Source of the DNA: an uncultured Coprococcus sp.
Lineage (GTDB): Bacteria > Bacillota > Clostridia > Lachnospirales > Lachnospiraceae
Assembly (NCBI GenBank): GCA_934277375.1
Contig: CAKQTZ010000004.1
Span: 62,001 to 126,000, forward strand
Length of the DNA stretch: 64,000 nucleotides
Direction of reading: 5' to 3'
Shown: piece by piece, positions 25,876 through 34,953 of the stretch
Layout of the letters: each line of letters opens with the position of its first letter
Numbering within the stretch: position 1 is the first letter of the stretch
Notes under the pieces: generated by a model
The model's input: only the letters and a program-made list of their open reading frames with translations
Database searches by the model: none
What the model was told of the DNA's origin: nothing
Program-made: the position numbers and the translations under genes

Positions 25876-26098
25876 GCTGATATAGTTTGGCTTTGAGAAT
25901 GTAACGTCTATGAAACATACCTCTGCAATGGGTAGCCGTGTCGACTGAGCTTTGGTGCTTCTTGCCGAGGCAGAGATCGCAAACGTCCTTATCACAGTTG
26001 GCGCCGAGTGCAGATAGAAGCAAGCCAAAGCGAAGGAAGATAGGCGTAATTGCAGAGGTATGTTTCACAGACTTACTTAAAAACCAAACTATATCAGC
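25876..26098. repeat. large intergenic hairpin element 3
   Basis: Outer arms GCTGATATAGTTTGG / CCAAACTATATCAGC pair perfectly. Inner arms near 25907-25929 and 26049-26072 pair over 23 of 24 bases, with a ~15-base internal loop between. The 119-base core contains CTGA-GCTTTGG-TGCTTCT and AGAAGCA-AG-CCAAAGC-GAAGG, a further 14-bp helix with a two-base bulge. It occupies the whole gap before the response regulator. Confidence 0.8.
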
Positions 26099-26125
26099 GT
26101 CCGTCATAAAAGAAAGGGAAAAGAT

Positions 26126-26803
26126 ATGGCACAGAAGATTCTCATTGTGGAGGATGAAGAGAAAATTGCAAGATTTGTTGAGCTGGAGCTGCTGCACGAG
26201 GGATACGAGGCAGAGAAGGCATTTGACGGAAGAACAGGGCTGGACAAGGCGCTGTCCGGTGACTTCGACCTTGTGGTGCTGGATGTGATGCTGCCACGAC
26301 TCAATGGTCTGGAGGTACTTCGAAGAATCCGCAAGGAGAGTGATGTGCCAGTCATCATGCTGACCGCGAGAGATGCAGTCATGGACAAGGTGTCAGGGCT
26401 TGATGCCGGTGCTGACGATTATCTCACAAAACCATTTGCCATAGAGGAGCTGCTTGCCAGGATAAGGGTTTTGCTGAAAAGACGCGGGACTGCGGAGGTC
26501 CACACCCACAGGATAGAGATCCGCGGGGTGTGCATGGACACTGACAGACATGAGGTCACAGTGGGCGGAGAGATAGTGGAGCTGACAAACAGGGAATTTG
26601 AGCTGCTGAGAACACTCATGGAAAACAAGGATATCGTGATGGACAGGGAAAAGCTGCTGAATGCAGTGTGTGGATACGACTATCTGGGAGAGACCAATAT
26701 CATAGATGTGTACGTGAGGTATCTGAGAACCAAGATAGATGACAGATTTGGTATAAAACTCATCACAACTGTCAGGGGCGTGGGATATGTTATCAGAGAA
26801 TGA
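26126..26803 (+). CDS. OmpR-family response regulator
   Basis: 225 aa. The receiver domain (~1-120) has the acidic pocket in ILIVEDEEK, the phosphoacceptor Asp in VVLDVMLP (about residue 53) and the conserved Lys in LTKPF. Residues ~130-225 form a winged-helix domain ending in TVRGVGYVIRE. It overlaps the following kinase start by four bases (ATGA). Targets are unknown. Confidence 0.95.
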   Translation: MAQKILIVEDEEKIARFVELELLHEGYEAEKAFDGRTGLDKALSGDFDLVVLDVMLPRLNGLEVLRRIRKESDVPVIMLTARDAVMDKVSGLDAGADDYLTKPFAIEELLARIRVLLKRRGTAEVHTHRIEIRGVCMDTDRHEVTVGGEIVELTNREFELLRTLMENKDIVMDREKLLNAVCGYDYLGETNIIDVYVRYLRTKIDDRFGIKLITTVRGVGYVIRE

Positions 26804-28089
26804 CCATTTTGGATGCCAGGATAGAGAGAAAATACATGGGAAAGAAAACTAACGAAAACAAAAGAATGTCATCTATAGCCAGAAGGATCAATATGAGCTT
26901 CTGGCTCAAAGAACTGGGCAATGTGATACTTATAGATATCGTCATTGCCTTTCTTATTGTAAGTGCATTTGCCGTGTGGGGCAGGAAACAGCTGCCACAG
27001 GGCGTGGGCGGAATGAGATATTACGTTGAGAAGAATGAAGATGGCGGAGCGTATGAATATATAATAGAAGGGTCAGATGAGAAGAAGTACAGATATGACG
27101 TTAAGATCCTTTGGGATATCATAGAGATTCCGGGCATTATATTGCTGGGGATGGAGACTATAGTGTTGTTTGTTGCGCTGTTCAGGACGGCGGATGTCAG
27201 AAGGAGATTGAAACCGCTGAATGATCTGGCGGTAACGGCTGAAAAGCTCAGCAAGGAGCCGATGGATCACAATAAGATAGACGATCTGGAGAAAGCCATA
27301 TCCCATCTGTCCGCGGATGACGATGAGCAGGTTATACATACCGGAGACAAGGATCTCCAGAGTATAGAGATCGCGCTCAACAATCTGCTCAGGAATATGA
27401 AGGAGAATGAGAAACGTCAGATGAGATTCGTATCGGATGCTTCCCACGAGCTCAGGACGCCTATCGCGGTGATCCAGGGATATGTGAACATGCTCGACCG
27501 TTGGGGCAAGGAGGACGAACAGGTTCTGGGAGAGTCCATAGAGGCACTCAAAAATGAATCCCAGCACATGAAGGAGCTTGTGGAACAGCTGTTATTCCTG
27601 GCGAGGGGCGACAGTGGAAGACAGCATCTGAACATGGAGAGAACCGACCTCAACCGGATGGTAAGTGAGGTGTGGGAGGAGTCTATGATGATAGACGAGA
27701 GCCACAGATATGAGTTCCGGGGGACTGAGAATGAGGCGTGTGTGCTCGGTGATGTGGCGATGATCAAGCAGTCTGTCAGGATATTTGTCCAGAATGCGGC
27801 GAAGTATTCTGAATCCGGCACCACCATAATACTCGGCGTAAAAGAGGAATCAGGTTATGTCAGTTATATGATAGAGGACGAGGGAACCGGAATGAATCCT
27901 GACGATCTGGCCCACATATTTGACAGATTCTACCGCTCGGACGAGGCACGGAATAATGAGACTGGCGGTTCGGGTCTTGGACTGTCCATCGCCAAATGGA
28001 TCGTGGATGCCCATGGTGGCACCATACAGGTCATATCCAGAGCGGATATAGGATCAAGATTTGTTGTGAGATTCCCTAAAATTGCTTAA
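26800..28089 (+). CDS. sensor histidine kinase (HAMP-type)
   Basis: 429 aa. Two membrane helices (~38-60 and ~108-130) enclose a short extracellular loop of ~45 residues. A HAMP-like linker, then DASHELRTPIAVIQGY with the phosphorylated His, the N box QNAAKYS, and ATP-lid motifs DEGTGM and GGSGLGLSIAKW follow. The ATG overlaps the regulator stop. It forms a two-component system with the preceding gene. The small sensor loop suggests intramembrane or partner-mediated sensing. Confidence 0.95.
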   Translation: MTILDARIERKYMGKKTNENKRMSSIARRINMSFWLKELGNVILIDIVIAFLIVSAFAVWGRKQLPQGVGGMRYYVEKNEDGGAYEYIIEGSDEKKYRYDVKILWDIIEIPGIILLGMETIVLFVALFRTADVRRRLKPLNDLAVTAEKLSKEPMDHNKIDDLEKAISHLSADDDEQVIHTGDKDLQSIEIALNNLLRNMKENEKRQMRFVSDASHELRTPIAVIQGYVNMLDRWGKEDEQVLGESIEALKNESQHMKELVEQLLFLARGDSGRQHLNMERTDLNRMVSEVWEESMMIDESHRYEFRGTENEACVLGDVAMIKQSVRIFVQNAAKYSESGTTIILGVKEESGYVSYMIEDEGTGMNPDDLAHIFDRFYRSDEARNNETGGSGLGLSIAKWIVDAHGGTIQVISRADIGSRFVVRFPKIA

Positions 28090-28108
28090 TAAGAGAAGCT
28101 GCATATAT

Positions 28109-28738
28109 TTATTGGTAATCTGAGTATCTGTGGTTGCTGATCAGTCCCAGAATACAGCCTGCACTTCCTAAAAATATGTATTCTTTCATAAAAGAGGCAA
28201 GAGCCTTAACTGAGTGAACATCAATATACCATGGTATGATAGCGTTAAAGAGATTTCCTCCGCTAAGAGACAGGATGATCAGTGTAAATGATAAAATGAT
28301 AGCTATGGTGATGTTCTTCGCTGTATATACTGCGCCATAATATAAACCGCAGAAGCAATATATTATAATAAGATTTTTGGCTATAAATCTTTCTGGGTAG
28401 AGAATTGTCCTGAAGAATAACAACGATGTTATGGCACACATTAATAAAGACAGGTATACAAATGGAATAATTGTTTCTACCCATTTTATTCTGTGGGCTG
28501 CGTAAAAAAGTTCCCGGCTGGGGCTATATACAAACGGCATAAAGGTTATTGTATATAGCAGCATAACGCACACAGGATATGCTACACAGTAACACTGTTG
28601 CAGTGCGTTTTCTTTATCCTGCGGATCAAGGCTTTTCATCATCATAAAGCCCGTAATAGCAGCTAAAATAGCGATAATTACACAGAGTATCATTCCTTTA
28701 CGCAATATAAATAGTGAGTTGTGTATTCTTTGCACCAT
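28109..28738 (-). CDS. membrane subunit of ABC transporter
   Basis: 209 aa with about six hydrophobic helices and short loops, no signal peptide. It is the last gene of a three-gene operon behind an ATPase (2-base gap). It resembles small ABC-2-type permease subunits in topology only; no family motif is plain to me. It probably forms the export channel with the larger 585-aa membrane protein. Confidence 0.75.
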   Translation of the reverse strand: MVQRIHNSLFILRKGMILCVIIAILAAITGFMMMKSLDPQDKENALQQCYCVAYPVCVMLLYTITFMPFVYSPSRELFYAAHRIKWVETIIPFVYLSLLMCAITSLLFFRTILYPERFIAKNLIIIYCFCGLYYGAVYTAKNITIAIILSFTLIILSLSGGNLFNAIIPWYIDVHSVKALASFMKEYIFLGSAGCILGLISNHRYSDYQ

Positions 28739-28740
28739 AG

Positions 28741-29499
28741 TTACACTCCGTTCCTGTAAGACTTAAGAATATACATGTAGCCATCCTCCAAAGTGGGATC
28801 AGGTGATGTGAGCTCTTGGGTATCGATAGAGCGGGAAGCCAGAAGCCTGGTCATGGCTGTTTTGATTCCGTCTGTAGTGTCTTTTGCGATTATATAGCCT
28901 TGATCGATAATTTCTATATAGTTACACAAAAACTCCGCATCGTCTACAATGTGCGTGGATATAATAATTATCTTGTCATCACAATTGGTCTGTTTTATAA
29001 GATCCCTGAATCTGAGTCTTTCCTCAGGATCAAGACCTGCTGTCGGTTCATCACATATTATTATAGGGGGATTGCCAAGAAAAGCCTGGGCGATTCCAAC
29101 ACGTCTCACCATTCCGCCAGACAGAGTATGAGCCTTTTTGTCAATATAACTTGATAAATTGACACTTTCTATAACTGATTCGATGTCTTCATCAAGACTA
29201 CATGATGAAATACCCTTGGAAAATGCAATATAACGCATACATTCTCTTACGGTCATTCCGGGAAAAAGACCAAATTTCTGAGGCAGATACCCGATATCAA
29301 CAGAATGTATATTTGCTCCGTTCAGGAAAATGCTTCCGGTAGCTGACGGATATAACCCAATAAGGGATCTCATGAATGTGGTTTTGCCGGCACCATTAGG
29401 ACCGAGTAGTCCGTGTACTCCTGATTCGAAATTACAGTTTAAATTGTGAAGAATTGTGTTCCTTCCCAAAGTAGTTGTCATATTTTTTATTTCCAGCAT
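28741..29499 (-). CDS. ABC transporter ATP-binding protein
   Basis: 252 aa. Walker A GPNGAGKTT (about residue 35), Q-loop GYLPQKFGLFP, signature LSGGMVRR, Walker B IIICDEPTAGLDP, then the H-loop in IISTHIVDD. This is the pattern of ABC-2-type exporters and antimicrobial-peptide or bacitracin-resistance ATPases. It lies between two membrane protein genes, in an operon facing a LytTR/GHKL two-component system. Confidence 0.94.
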   Translation of the reverse strand: MLEIKNMTTTLGRNTILHNLNCNFESGVHGLLGPNGAGKTTFMRSLIGLYPSATGSIFLNGANIHSVDIGYLPQKFGLFPGMTVRECMRYIAFSKGISSCSLDEDIESVIESVNLSSYIDKKAHTLSGGMVRRVGIAQAFLGNPPIIICDEPTAGLDPEERLRFRDLIKQTNCDDKIIIISTHIVDDAEFLCNYIEIIDQGYIIAKDTTDGIKTAMTRLLASRSIDTQELTSPDPTLEDGYMYILKSYRNGV

Positions 29500-29535
29500 A
29501 ATAATCCCCCTTTATCTGAACGGATACAAGTTACT

Positions 29536-31293
29536 TTATTTTGTTGTTTCAGTGATGCCAAGTTCGTCGTATACATCTTCCTGAATCTTTTGAAGTTCCT
29601 CATCGGTGAGAATTGAATCAATATTGTACCAGTTACCTGTCTGTATATAATTGGTGTAGTAAATATCCAAATTACCTGCAGCATCAAACATCACCATGTC
29701 AGAACCGTACATATATGCATTTCTGTGTATTGGTTGTATCAGGATAGTTTTACCGATAAGGGAATAATCAGTTGCCTTTTCTTCAGGTGTATAGTTTATA
29801 TATTTTTTTATCTGGCTTGTTATGTAATGATTTCGACTCGGATCTGTGTCCGCGCCAATATATGGGAAAATGTATCGCACATTATCAATAATCTGTTCGC
29901 TCCAAAATATGCCGGAAACAATGCTTGGCTGATTACTTAAACCGCTGAACGTGTCACCGGACAAGTTGAGATTGCTATACGTAGTAAAATCAGAGCATAT
30001 GGATACTGTGAACCTGCTCAGATCCTCAGGAAGCTGGCAATATCCGTTTTGAAATAAGTCTCCATTTCCAGCAATTGGGTAATACGGGAAGTTCCCGGGA
30101 AGATATGCACCATTTTCCCCTGTGTAGCAAATATTATAGGATTTCCCTGTATACTTTATGTATACGGATGAGAGATCGCCGGTTTCGTTGTATATGCAAA
30201 GCTTATTTCCATTTCTGCTATAGAGGACAGCGTGATCCTGGTCATCTGTTATGTAGTCGATATCGTAATCCTTACAGAGTATAAAATGGTATTCAGGGAG
30301 ACTGGTGTCTGATAGCTGCATATACATATCTGCGATCAGATTCTTTCTTATGTCAAAATGTATGTCATACTCTGTAACATAAAAATCTATTTCCTTTGTT
30401 GGAGTAAGTAATTCCTGTTCATTTGCAAATAAATCCGAGGAATCGTCTGCGTATCCAGGGTTACTGCCACTGTATGGGATGTTGCAGATATAAATAAAAG
30501 AAAACGAGCATAGCACTGAAAATAGGGTGGCAAAAATCAAAGATAACTTCTTGTATCTGAACAAATTTGTGATCAAATATACGGATATCAGGGCAAATAC
30601 TATATACAAAGGTTTGGACAGAAAATGTATATTTACAGGAATTAAAGCAGCCTCATCCGGAATATAAGTAAGAGAAGCACAGAATATGTTGGATATTTCC
30701 TGTATACTGCCGATTTTATCTTCCGTTGGAAATGAGAACTTACCTGATTGCAATATGGCAACTATGGTGAACCCAAATAATGCAAGATAGGCAAGGATAG
30801 TATTGTTGATATACGATATGATGAGCCCTGTCATAACAGCACAAGTGTTAACCATAAATACATGTGTGAAAATAGCCTTAATTGTATATATATAAAAGTC
30901 TGCGGAGGAAGAGCCTGACAGTATGCAAAGGCATATACATAGAACAAACATGCACATACATAATAAGCCGTTTATGATAGAGAGAATAAGCAGCTGCTGT
31001 GATTCCCTTTTAATTGATGACATAGTGTATGTGCTTATGCTCTCTACCACATTGTATTTTTTTACGATAGATATGAATTCAAAGGACAAGTACAAAAACA
31101 GAATATAATAATATATGGAATTTCCAAGCATCATATCTGTATGTTCAACTATATCAATGTAGTTAAATTCTCTAAGCAGACTGTCTTCAATGAATTTGTA
31201 TACTGAATAAGAAATGCAAAATATGATCGCGGTGATGGAAGGCCAAAAGCATTGCGGAGTTTTCCTGAATAGTATGTAATTCTGTTTAAGCAT
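29536..31293 (-). CDS. ABC transporter membrane protein with large M1-like extracellular domain
   Basis: The ATG at 31293 is chosen because AGGAGGTAAAGCA sits between it and an earlier ATG. 585 aa. Residues ~1-265 contain about seven membrane helices. Residues ~270-585 are extracytoplasmic and beta-rich. The segment IHFDIRKNLIADMYMQL, then VYIKYTGKSY and PYYPI resembles the N-terminal beta domain of M1 aminopeptidases found fused to some ABC permeases. No HEXXH metalloprotease motif is present, so it is not a peptidase. It may sense or bind a peptide substrate. The fusion assignment is moderate. Confidence 0.75.
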   Translation of the reverse strand: MLKQNYILFRKTPQCFWPSITAIIFCISYSVYKFIEDSLLREFNYIDIVEHTDMMLGNSIYYYILFLYLSFEFISIVKKYNVVESISTYTMSSIKRESQQLLILSIINGLLCMCMFVLCICLCILSGSSSADFYIYTIKAIFTHVFMVNTCAVMTGLIISYINNTILAYLALFGFTIVAILQSGKFSFPTEDKIGSIQEISNIFCASLTYIPDEAALIPVNIHFLSKPLYIVFALISVYLITNLFRYKKLSLIFATLFSVLCSFSFIYICNIPYSGSNPGYADDSSDLFANEQELLTPTKEIDFYVTEYDIHFDIRKNLIADMYMQLSDTSLPEYHFILCKDYDIDYITDDQDHAVLYSRNGNKLCIYNETGDLSSVYIKYTGKSYNICYTGENGAYLPGNFPYYPIAGNGDLFQNGYCQLPEDLSRFTVSICSDFTTYSNLNLSGDTFSGLSNQPSIVSGIFWSEQIIDNVRYIFPYIGADTDPSRNHYITSQIKKYINYTPEEKATDYSLIGKTILIQPIHRNAYMYGSDMVMFDAAGNLDIYYTNYIQTGNWYNIDSILTDEELQKIQEDVYDELGITETTK

Positions 31294-31334
31294 TGCTTTA
31301 CCTCCTATCAATAATAAATTATAATTAGAAAAAC

Positions 31335-31349
31335 TTAGTTGTACTAAGA
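31335..31349. promoter_or_regulatory. CTTAGT inverted repeat in divergent promoter region
   Basis: CTTAGT-TGT-ACTAAG stands in the short gap between the ABC operon and the LytTR regulator. It is a candidate site for the LytTR protein. Confidence 0.5.
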
Positions 31350-31389
31350 TTTACGCAAGATGTATTAATTGGTAAATGAAAGGTGAAAG

Positions 31390-32133
31390 ATGTTAAAAGT
31401 TGCTATATGCGATGATGAGCAGAAGGATATAGACATTGCAGAAAAATGCATATTGGAGTATTCGTTTAAACACAATCTGGATATTGAATGCGCCGGCTAC
31501 AGGACGGGGCAGGAATTGCTGGACAAGCTGGAATCTGGTGAACATTATGATTTTTTTGTTTTTGATGTGGAAATGGAGAAGGAGGATGGAATATATATCG
31601 CCTCAATTATCCGAAAAAGATACGACAAAAATGCAATTATCATCTTTGTAAGCAATTACCCGGGGCATATGGGACGGAGCTTTTCTGTGCATGCATATAA
31701 TTATATTCAGAAACCTCTTAAATATATAGAGTTGGAACAAGTATTATCTCAGGTTTTGCGTGAGATAAGAGACATGGAGTTTAACAAGTTGATTGTGCCA
31801 ACGGCAGATGGAGAAAGAGTTGTTAATATATCTGATATTATGTATATAGAAACCTCGAGAAAATTTCAAAAGAGTGTAGATATCCATTCTGCAAAAGAGA
31901 ATATACAGGTTACTGGAAATTTAAAAAAATGGTTTAACTTGTTAAAGGACAAAAGGTTTGTATACAGCTTTAAGGGGTATATTGTAAATATAGATCACAT
32001 AGTTACATTGAGAGGCGGGGAGCTTGTTTTGGACAATAACGAGATTATTCCGTTGTCAAGAAAATATGAGGAAGAGGTAAGGAAGAGTCTTATTAATACG
32101 GTTATATCAGATATGGGGAGTATCAGAGGTTAA
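31390..32133 (+). CDS. LytTR response regulator (AgrA-like)
   Basis: 247 aa. The receiver domain has VAICDDEQKD, phosphoacceptor Asp in FFVFDVEME (about residue 59) and the Lys in IQKPLKY. The C-terminal LytTR DNA-binding domain (~140-245) shows DIMYIETSRK and FVYSFKGYIVNIDHIV. GAAAGGTG precedes the ATG. The kinase gene starts three bases after its stop. It most likely controls the divergent ABC operon. Confidence 0.93.
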   Translation: MLKVAICDDEQKDIDIAEKCILEYSFKHNLDIECAGYRTGQELLDKLESGEHYDFFVFDVEMEKEDGIYIASIIRKRYDKNAIIIFVSNYPGHMGRSFSVHAYNYIQKPLKYIELEQVLSQVLREIRDMEFNKLIVPTADGERVVNISDIMYIETSRKFQKSVDIHSAKENIQVTGNLKKWFNLLKDKRFVYSFKGYIVNIDHIVTLRGGELVLDNNEIIPLSRKYEEEVRKSLINTVISDMGSIRG

Positions 32134-32136
32134 AGG

Positions 32137-33426
32137 GTGAGTTATTTAGTTTTAATTTTTATGTCGGCGATTATGGATGCTGTGATTGTAAAAGTTTATG
32201 TAGAGAAATGGCTTGGAAAGCCTCAGCTCAGAATATCGACAATAGCATATTGGGGTATATTTATTTTGACAGAGCTGGCTGCAAGAGGCGGACAGCTTTT
32301 CATGATAGATGTGTCACAGGAGAAAGCAATGGTCAGCCAGGTGGCCGCACATATAGTTATCATGTGCGTATTTATCTGCCTATATGATTCTCGTATAGCT
32401 GAATGTATATCTGCGTTTATTATATGGGTATTGGGTTATCTGGTGAGCATCGGTTTATCTGATATAGTGGTAATTACAACGGATCAGATGCTGTATGACG
32501 GTGGGATAACTCATCTGATCTCGGTGATGGATATGTATGCACAGTTTATTATGCTGCCTGTTCTGATCATAATACTGGTAGTGAAGAATTATGTATCAGG
32601 CAGATATTCATTTAAACAGTTGGTCATAGTGCTTATAACACCGATGATAAGCTGTTATCTATACTTGATAATACCAGAACAGATCGTGCTTTTGTCAGGA
32701 TATGGCTTTATATTTGTACTGATAATTGTGCTGGTCCTAAATGTCTTAAATTATTATCTGTTTGATAACATGGTGGATAATTACAAACTAAAAAATCAGG
32801 TAGCGATGCTTGGTTATCAGCTGGAGCATCAGTCGGATAAATATGACCAATTGGTTCTTTCTTATAAGAAAATTGGCAGTATGGTTCATGATACCCAGAA
32901 GCATATAAGCTATATAAGGTCATGCATAGAAGAGAAAGAATATGACAGGATAAAGACTGTATGTGATAGATATGAGGAAGAATTAAAAAATAAATATGTT
33001 TTTTCAAAAACAGGAAACCTTGTTATAGATACATTTGTGAACAGTACATATACATTTGCCCAAAACAATGGCGTGAAATTTCATACGGATTTTAAGTTTG
33101 ATAAAAACTCAATAATGGTTTCTGACTATGATATGTGTATTGTAATGGGGAATCTGCTGGATAACAGTATCAATGCATGTAAGAAACAACAGGAAAAAGA
33201 GGAGCTATATATAAAGCTGGCAATAGTGCAGACAGATCGGCATTTGGTAATAGATGTGAAAAATAGCAGTACACAGTCAGACGTGGGCGGCAGTAAGGAT
33301 ATGACTCATGGATATGGTATACAAAATGTGAAAAATACCGTGGACAAGTACAATGGAATAATGGAGATAAAAAATACGTATGGGGAGTATGAAACACTTG
33401 TGCTGATCCCCATAAATCAGAATTAA
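32137..33426 (+). CDS. GHKL sensor histidine kinase (AgrC/NatK-like)
   Basis: 429 aa with a GTG start overlapping AAAGGGTGAG. About six membrane helices fill residues ~1-210. A coiled region then leads to the His in MVHDTQKHISYI (about residue 252). The GHKL ATPase domain has the N box NLLDNSINACKK and G box GYGIQNV. The family senses peptides or membrane stress. Its partner is the preceding LytTR protein. Confidence 0.92.
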   Translation: MSYLVLIFMSAIMDAVIVKVYVEKWLGKPQLRISTIAYWGIFILTELAARGGQLFMIDVSQEKAMVSQVAAHIVIMCVFICLYDSRIAECISAFIIWVLGYLVSIGLSDIVVITTDQMLYDGGITHLISVMDMYAQFIMLPVLIIILVVKNYVSGRYSFKQLVIVLITPMISCYLYLIIPEQIVLLSGYGFIFVLIIVLVLNVLNYYLFDNMVDNYKLKNQVAMLGYQLEHQSDKYDQLVLSYKKIGSMVHDTQKHISYIRSCIEEKEYDRIKTVCDRYEEELKNKYVFSKTGNLVIDTFVNSTYTFAQNNGVKFHTDFKFDKNSIMVSDYDMCIVMGNLLDNSINACKKQQEKEELYIKLAIVQTDRHLVIDVKNSSTQSDVGGSKDMTHGYGIQNVKNTVDKYNGIMEIKNTYGEYETLVLIPINQN

Positions 33427-33445
33427 ATGTACATAAACCGCATGT

Positions 33446-33487
33446 CCCCGCATAAACTGTAAAAACAGAATATGCGGGGGCTTTTTC
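33446..33487 (+). terminator. terminator whose stem and T run abut the SpoIIID start
   Basis: CCCCGCATA pairs with TATGCGGGG, with a nested CTGT-AAAA-ACAG, followed by CTTTTTCTTT. The spoIIID TTG start follows directly. Confidence 0.85.
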
Positions 33488-33488
33488 T

Positions 33489-33755
33489 TTGAAGGATTAC
33501 ATAGAAGAACGGGCAATTGAAGCAGCAAATTATATCATAGACACAAGGGCGACTGTGAGACAGACGGCGGACAAGATGGGGATCAGCAAATCAACTGTTC
33601 ACAAGGATATAACGGAGCGTCTGGTCCACATCAGACCCATGCTGGCTGCTCAGACAAGGGTGGTGCTGGATGCCAATAAGGCAGAGAGACATATAAGAGG
33701 AGGTCTTGCCACAAGGGAGAAGTATCTGCATGAACATGACAGGAAGCAGCAGTGA
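33489..33755 (+). CDS. spoIIID: sporulation transcription factor SpoIIID
   Basis: 88 aa. The sequence KDYIEERAIEAANYII, then RATVRQTADKMGISKSTVHKDITERL and LDANKAERHIRGG closely follows SpoIIID, the mother-cell regulator of sporulation, with its HTH at ~23-45. Length matches the family. The only start that keeps the conserved N-terminus is TTG at 33489; no ATG or GTG is in frame upstream. The nearest GGGGG binding site lies inside the upstream terminator stem. The organism is thus probably a spore former. Confidence 0.92.
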   Translation: MKDYIEERAIEAANYIIDTRATVRQTADKMGISKSTVHKDITERLVHIRPMLAAQTRVVLDANKAERHIRGGLATREKYLHEHDRKQQ

Positions 33756-33769
33756 TTTTGTTTTTAAGT

Positions 33770-33788
33770 TTTCAGGGAAAACTTGATA
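33770..33788 (+). terminator. small hairpin after spoIIID
   Basis: AAGTTTTC-AGG-GAAAACTT is a perfect inverted repeat preceded by a T run. It is too AT-rich to call a firm terminator. Confidence 0.35.
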
Positions 33789-33900
33789 CATAAGTTGTAA
33801 TTTTTACAGATATGGGTTAAACTTTTGATGATTATATGATGGCTGTAAAGAAAACGACTACAGACTTACATTAGTTTAACTATGGATTAGAGGTTATGAT

Positions 33901-34953
33901 ATGAGATTTATTCATGTATCGGATGTGCACCTTGGGATGGTGCCTGATAAAGGAAAACCATGGAGTGACATCCGCGCAAAAGAGATAGAAGAGACGTTTG
34001 ACAGGATATTGGATATTGCGGAGGAGAGAAAGGTGGATCTTTTGCTGATCGCAGGCGATTTGTTTCATAAAGCTCCTGGCGTCACAGAGCTGGACAGACT
34101 GGACAACAGACTTGCGAAGCTCACCAATACCAGAACGGTTATTGTTGCAGGAAGCAATGATCATATAGAAAAGGATTCACCTTCGGAGAAATACGAGTTC
34201 CGGTCTAATACAGTCATTTTACAGGCTGACGAATTCAGCAATGCATATTTTGAGGATATAAATACATGCGTAACTGGATTCAGTTATGGACGGGAAGAGT
34301 ATACAGAGGATTTCTCAGACGGTATAGAGGCTCAGACTGAGAATGCTGTGAATATATTACTTATGTATGGTGGAGACTCCAAACATGGTCCTTTCAACTT
34401 CCGTAAGATCGCCAATTCGGGATTTGACTATGTTGCGCTTGGATATCTGAGAAAGCCCAAACATATGGTTAAGAATAAGATGGCATATCCTGGATCACCG
34501 GAGCCGGTATCGCATCAGGATACAGGACGACATGGCTTTATATATGGTCAGATAATCAATGGCGAGACGAGAATAAAGTGGGAACCTGTTGCGAGCAGAA
34601 GTTATATCAATCTCGGACTGGAGATAAAGCCTGAGTATACAGCAAGACAGATAGAGAGTGCTGTGAGAAAACAGATAGACAAGATGGGAACTCAGAACAT
34701 TTATAAGGTCATCTTGAAGGGACAGAAGGGGCATGGCGTAAGACCGCAGTTCAGTGAATTCCCTTCAGAGTATATGATTTATGATGTGGTTGATAATACA
34801 ATGTTTGAGTACAATGTTGAGAGTCTGAAGAAGGACAATGAGCACAATGTACTTGGAAGATTTATAGCAGAGCTGTCGGACAGAAATGATGAGGTTAGCA
34901 GAAAAGCCCTGGAATATGGCCTTGAAGCGATTGTGGCTACTGGAGAAAAGTAA
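33901..34953 (+). CDS. SbcD/YhaO-like metallophosphoesterase with degenerate metal site
   Basis: 350 aa. The Mre11/SbcD fold is clear: motif I DVHLG (about residue 7), motif II GDLFHKAPG (about residue 51). Later motifs differ from the nuclease consensus: GNHD appears as GSNDH, the motif IV His appears absent in LLMYGGDSKHG, and GHxH appears as GYLR in ALGYLRKP. Metal binding and nuclease activity may therefore be weak or lost. The partner SbcC-like ATPase gene overlaps by one base. The pair would act in DNA end processing or repair. Confidence 0.88.
   Translation: MRFIHVSDVHLGMVPDKGKPWSDIRAKEIEETFDRILDIAEERKVDLLLIAGDLFHKAPGVTELDRLDNRLAKLTNTRTVIVAGSNDHIEKDSPSEKYEFRSNTVILQADEFSNAYFEDINTCVTGFSYGREEYTEDFSDGIEAQTENAVNILLMYGGDSKHGPFNFRKIANSGFDYVALGYLRKPKHMVKNKMAYPGSPEPVSHQDTGRHGFIYGQIINGETRIKWEPVASRSYINLGLEIKPEYTARQIESAVRKQIDKMGTQNIYKVILKGQKGHGVRPQFSEFPSEYMIYDVVDNTMFEYNVESLKKDNEHNVLGRFIAELSDRNDEVSRKALEYGLEAIVATGEK

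Noticed and set aside
25876-26098. Element 3 as a 6S RNA or known riboswitch
   Set aside because: The arms pair far more perfectly than in 6S RNA, and no consensus of a riboswitch class known to me was found in the core.
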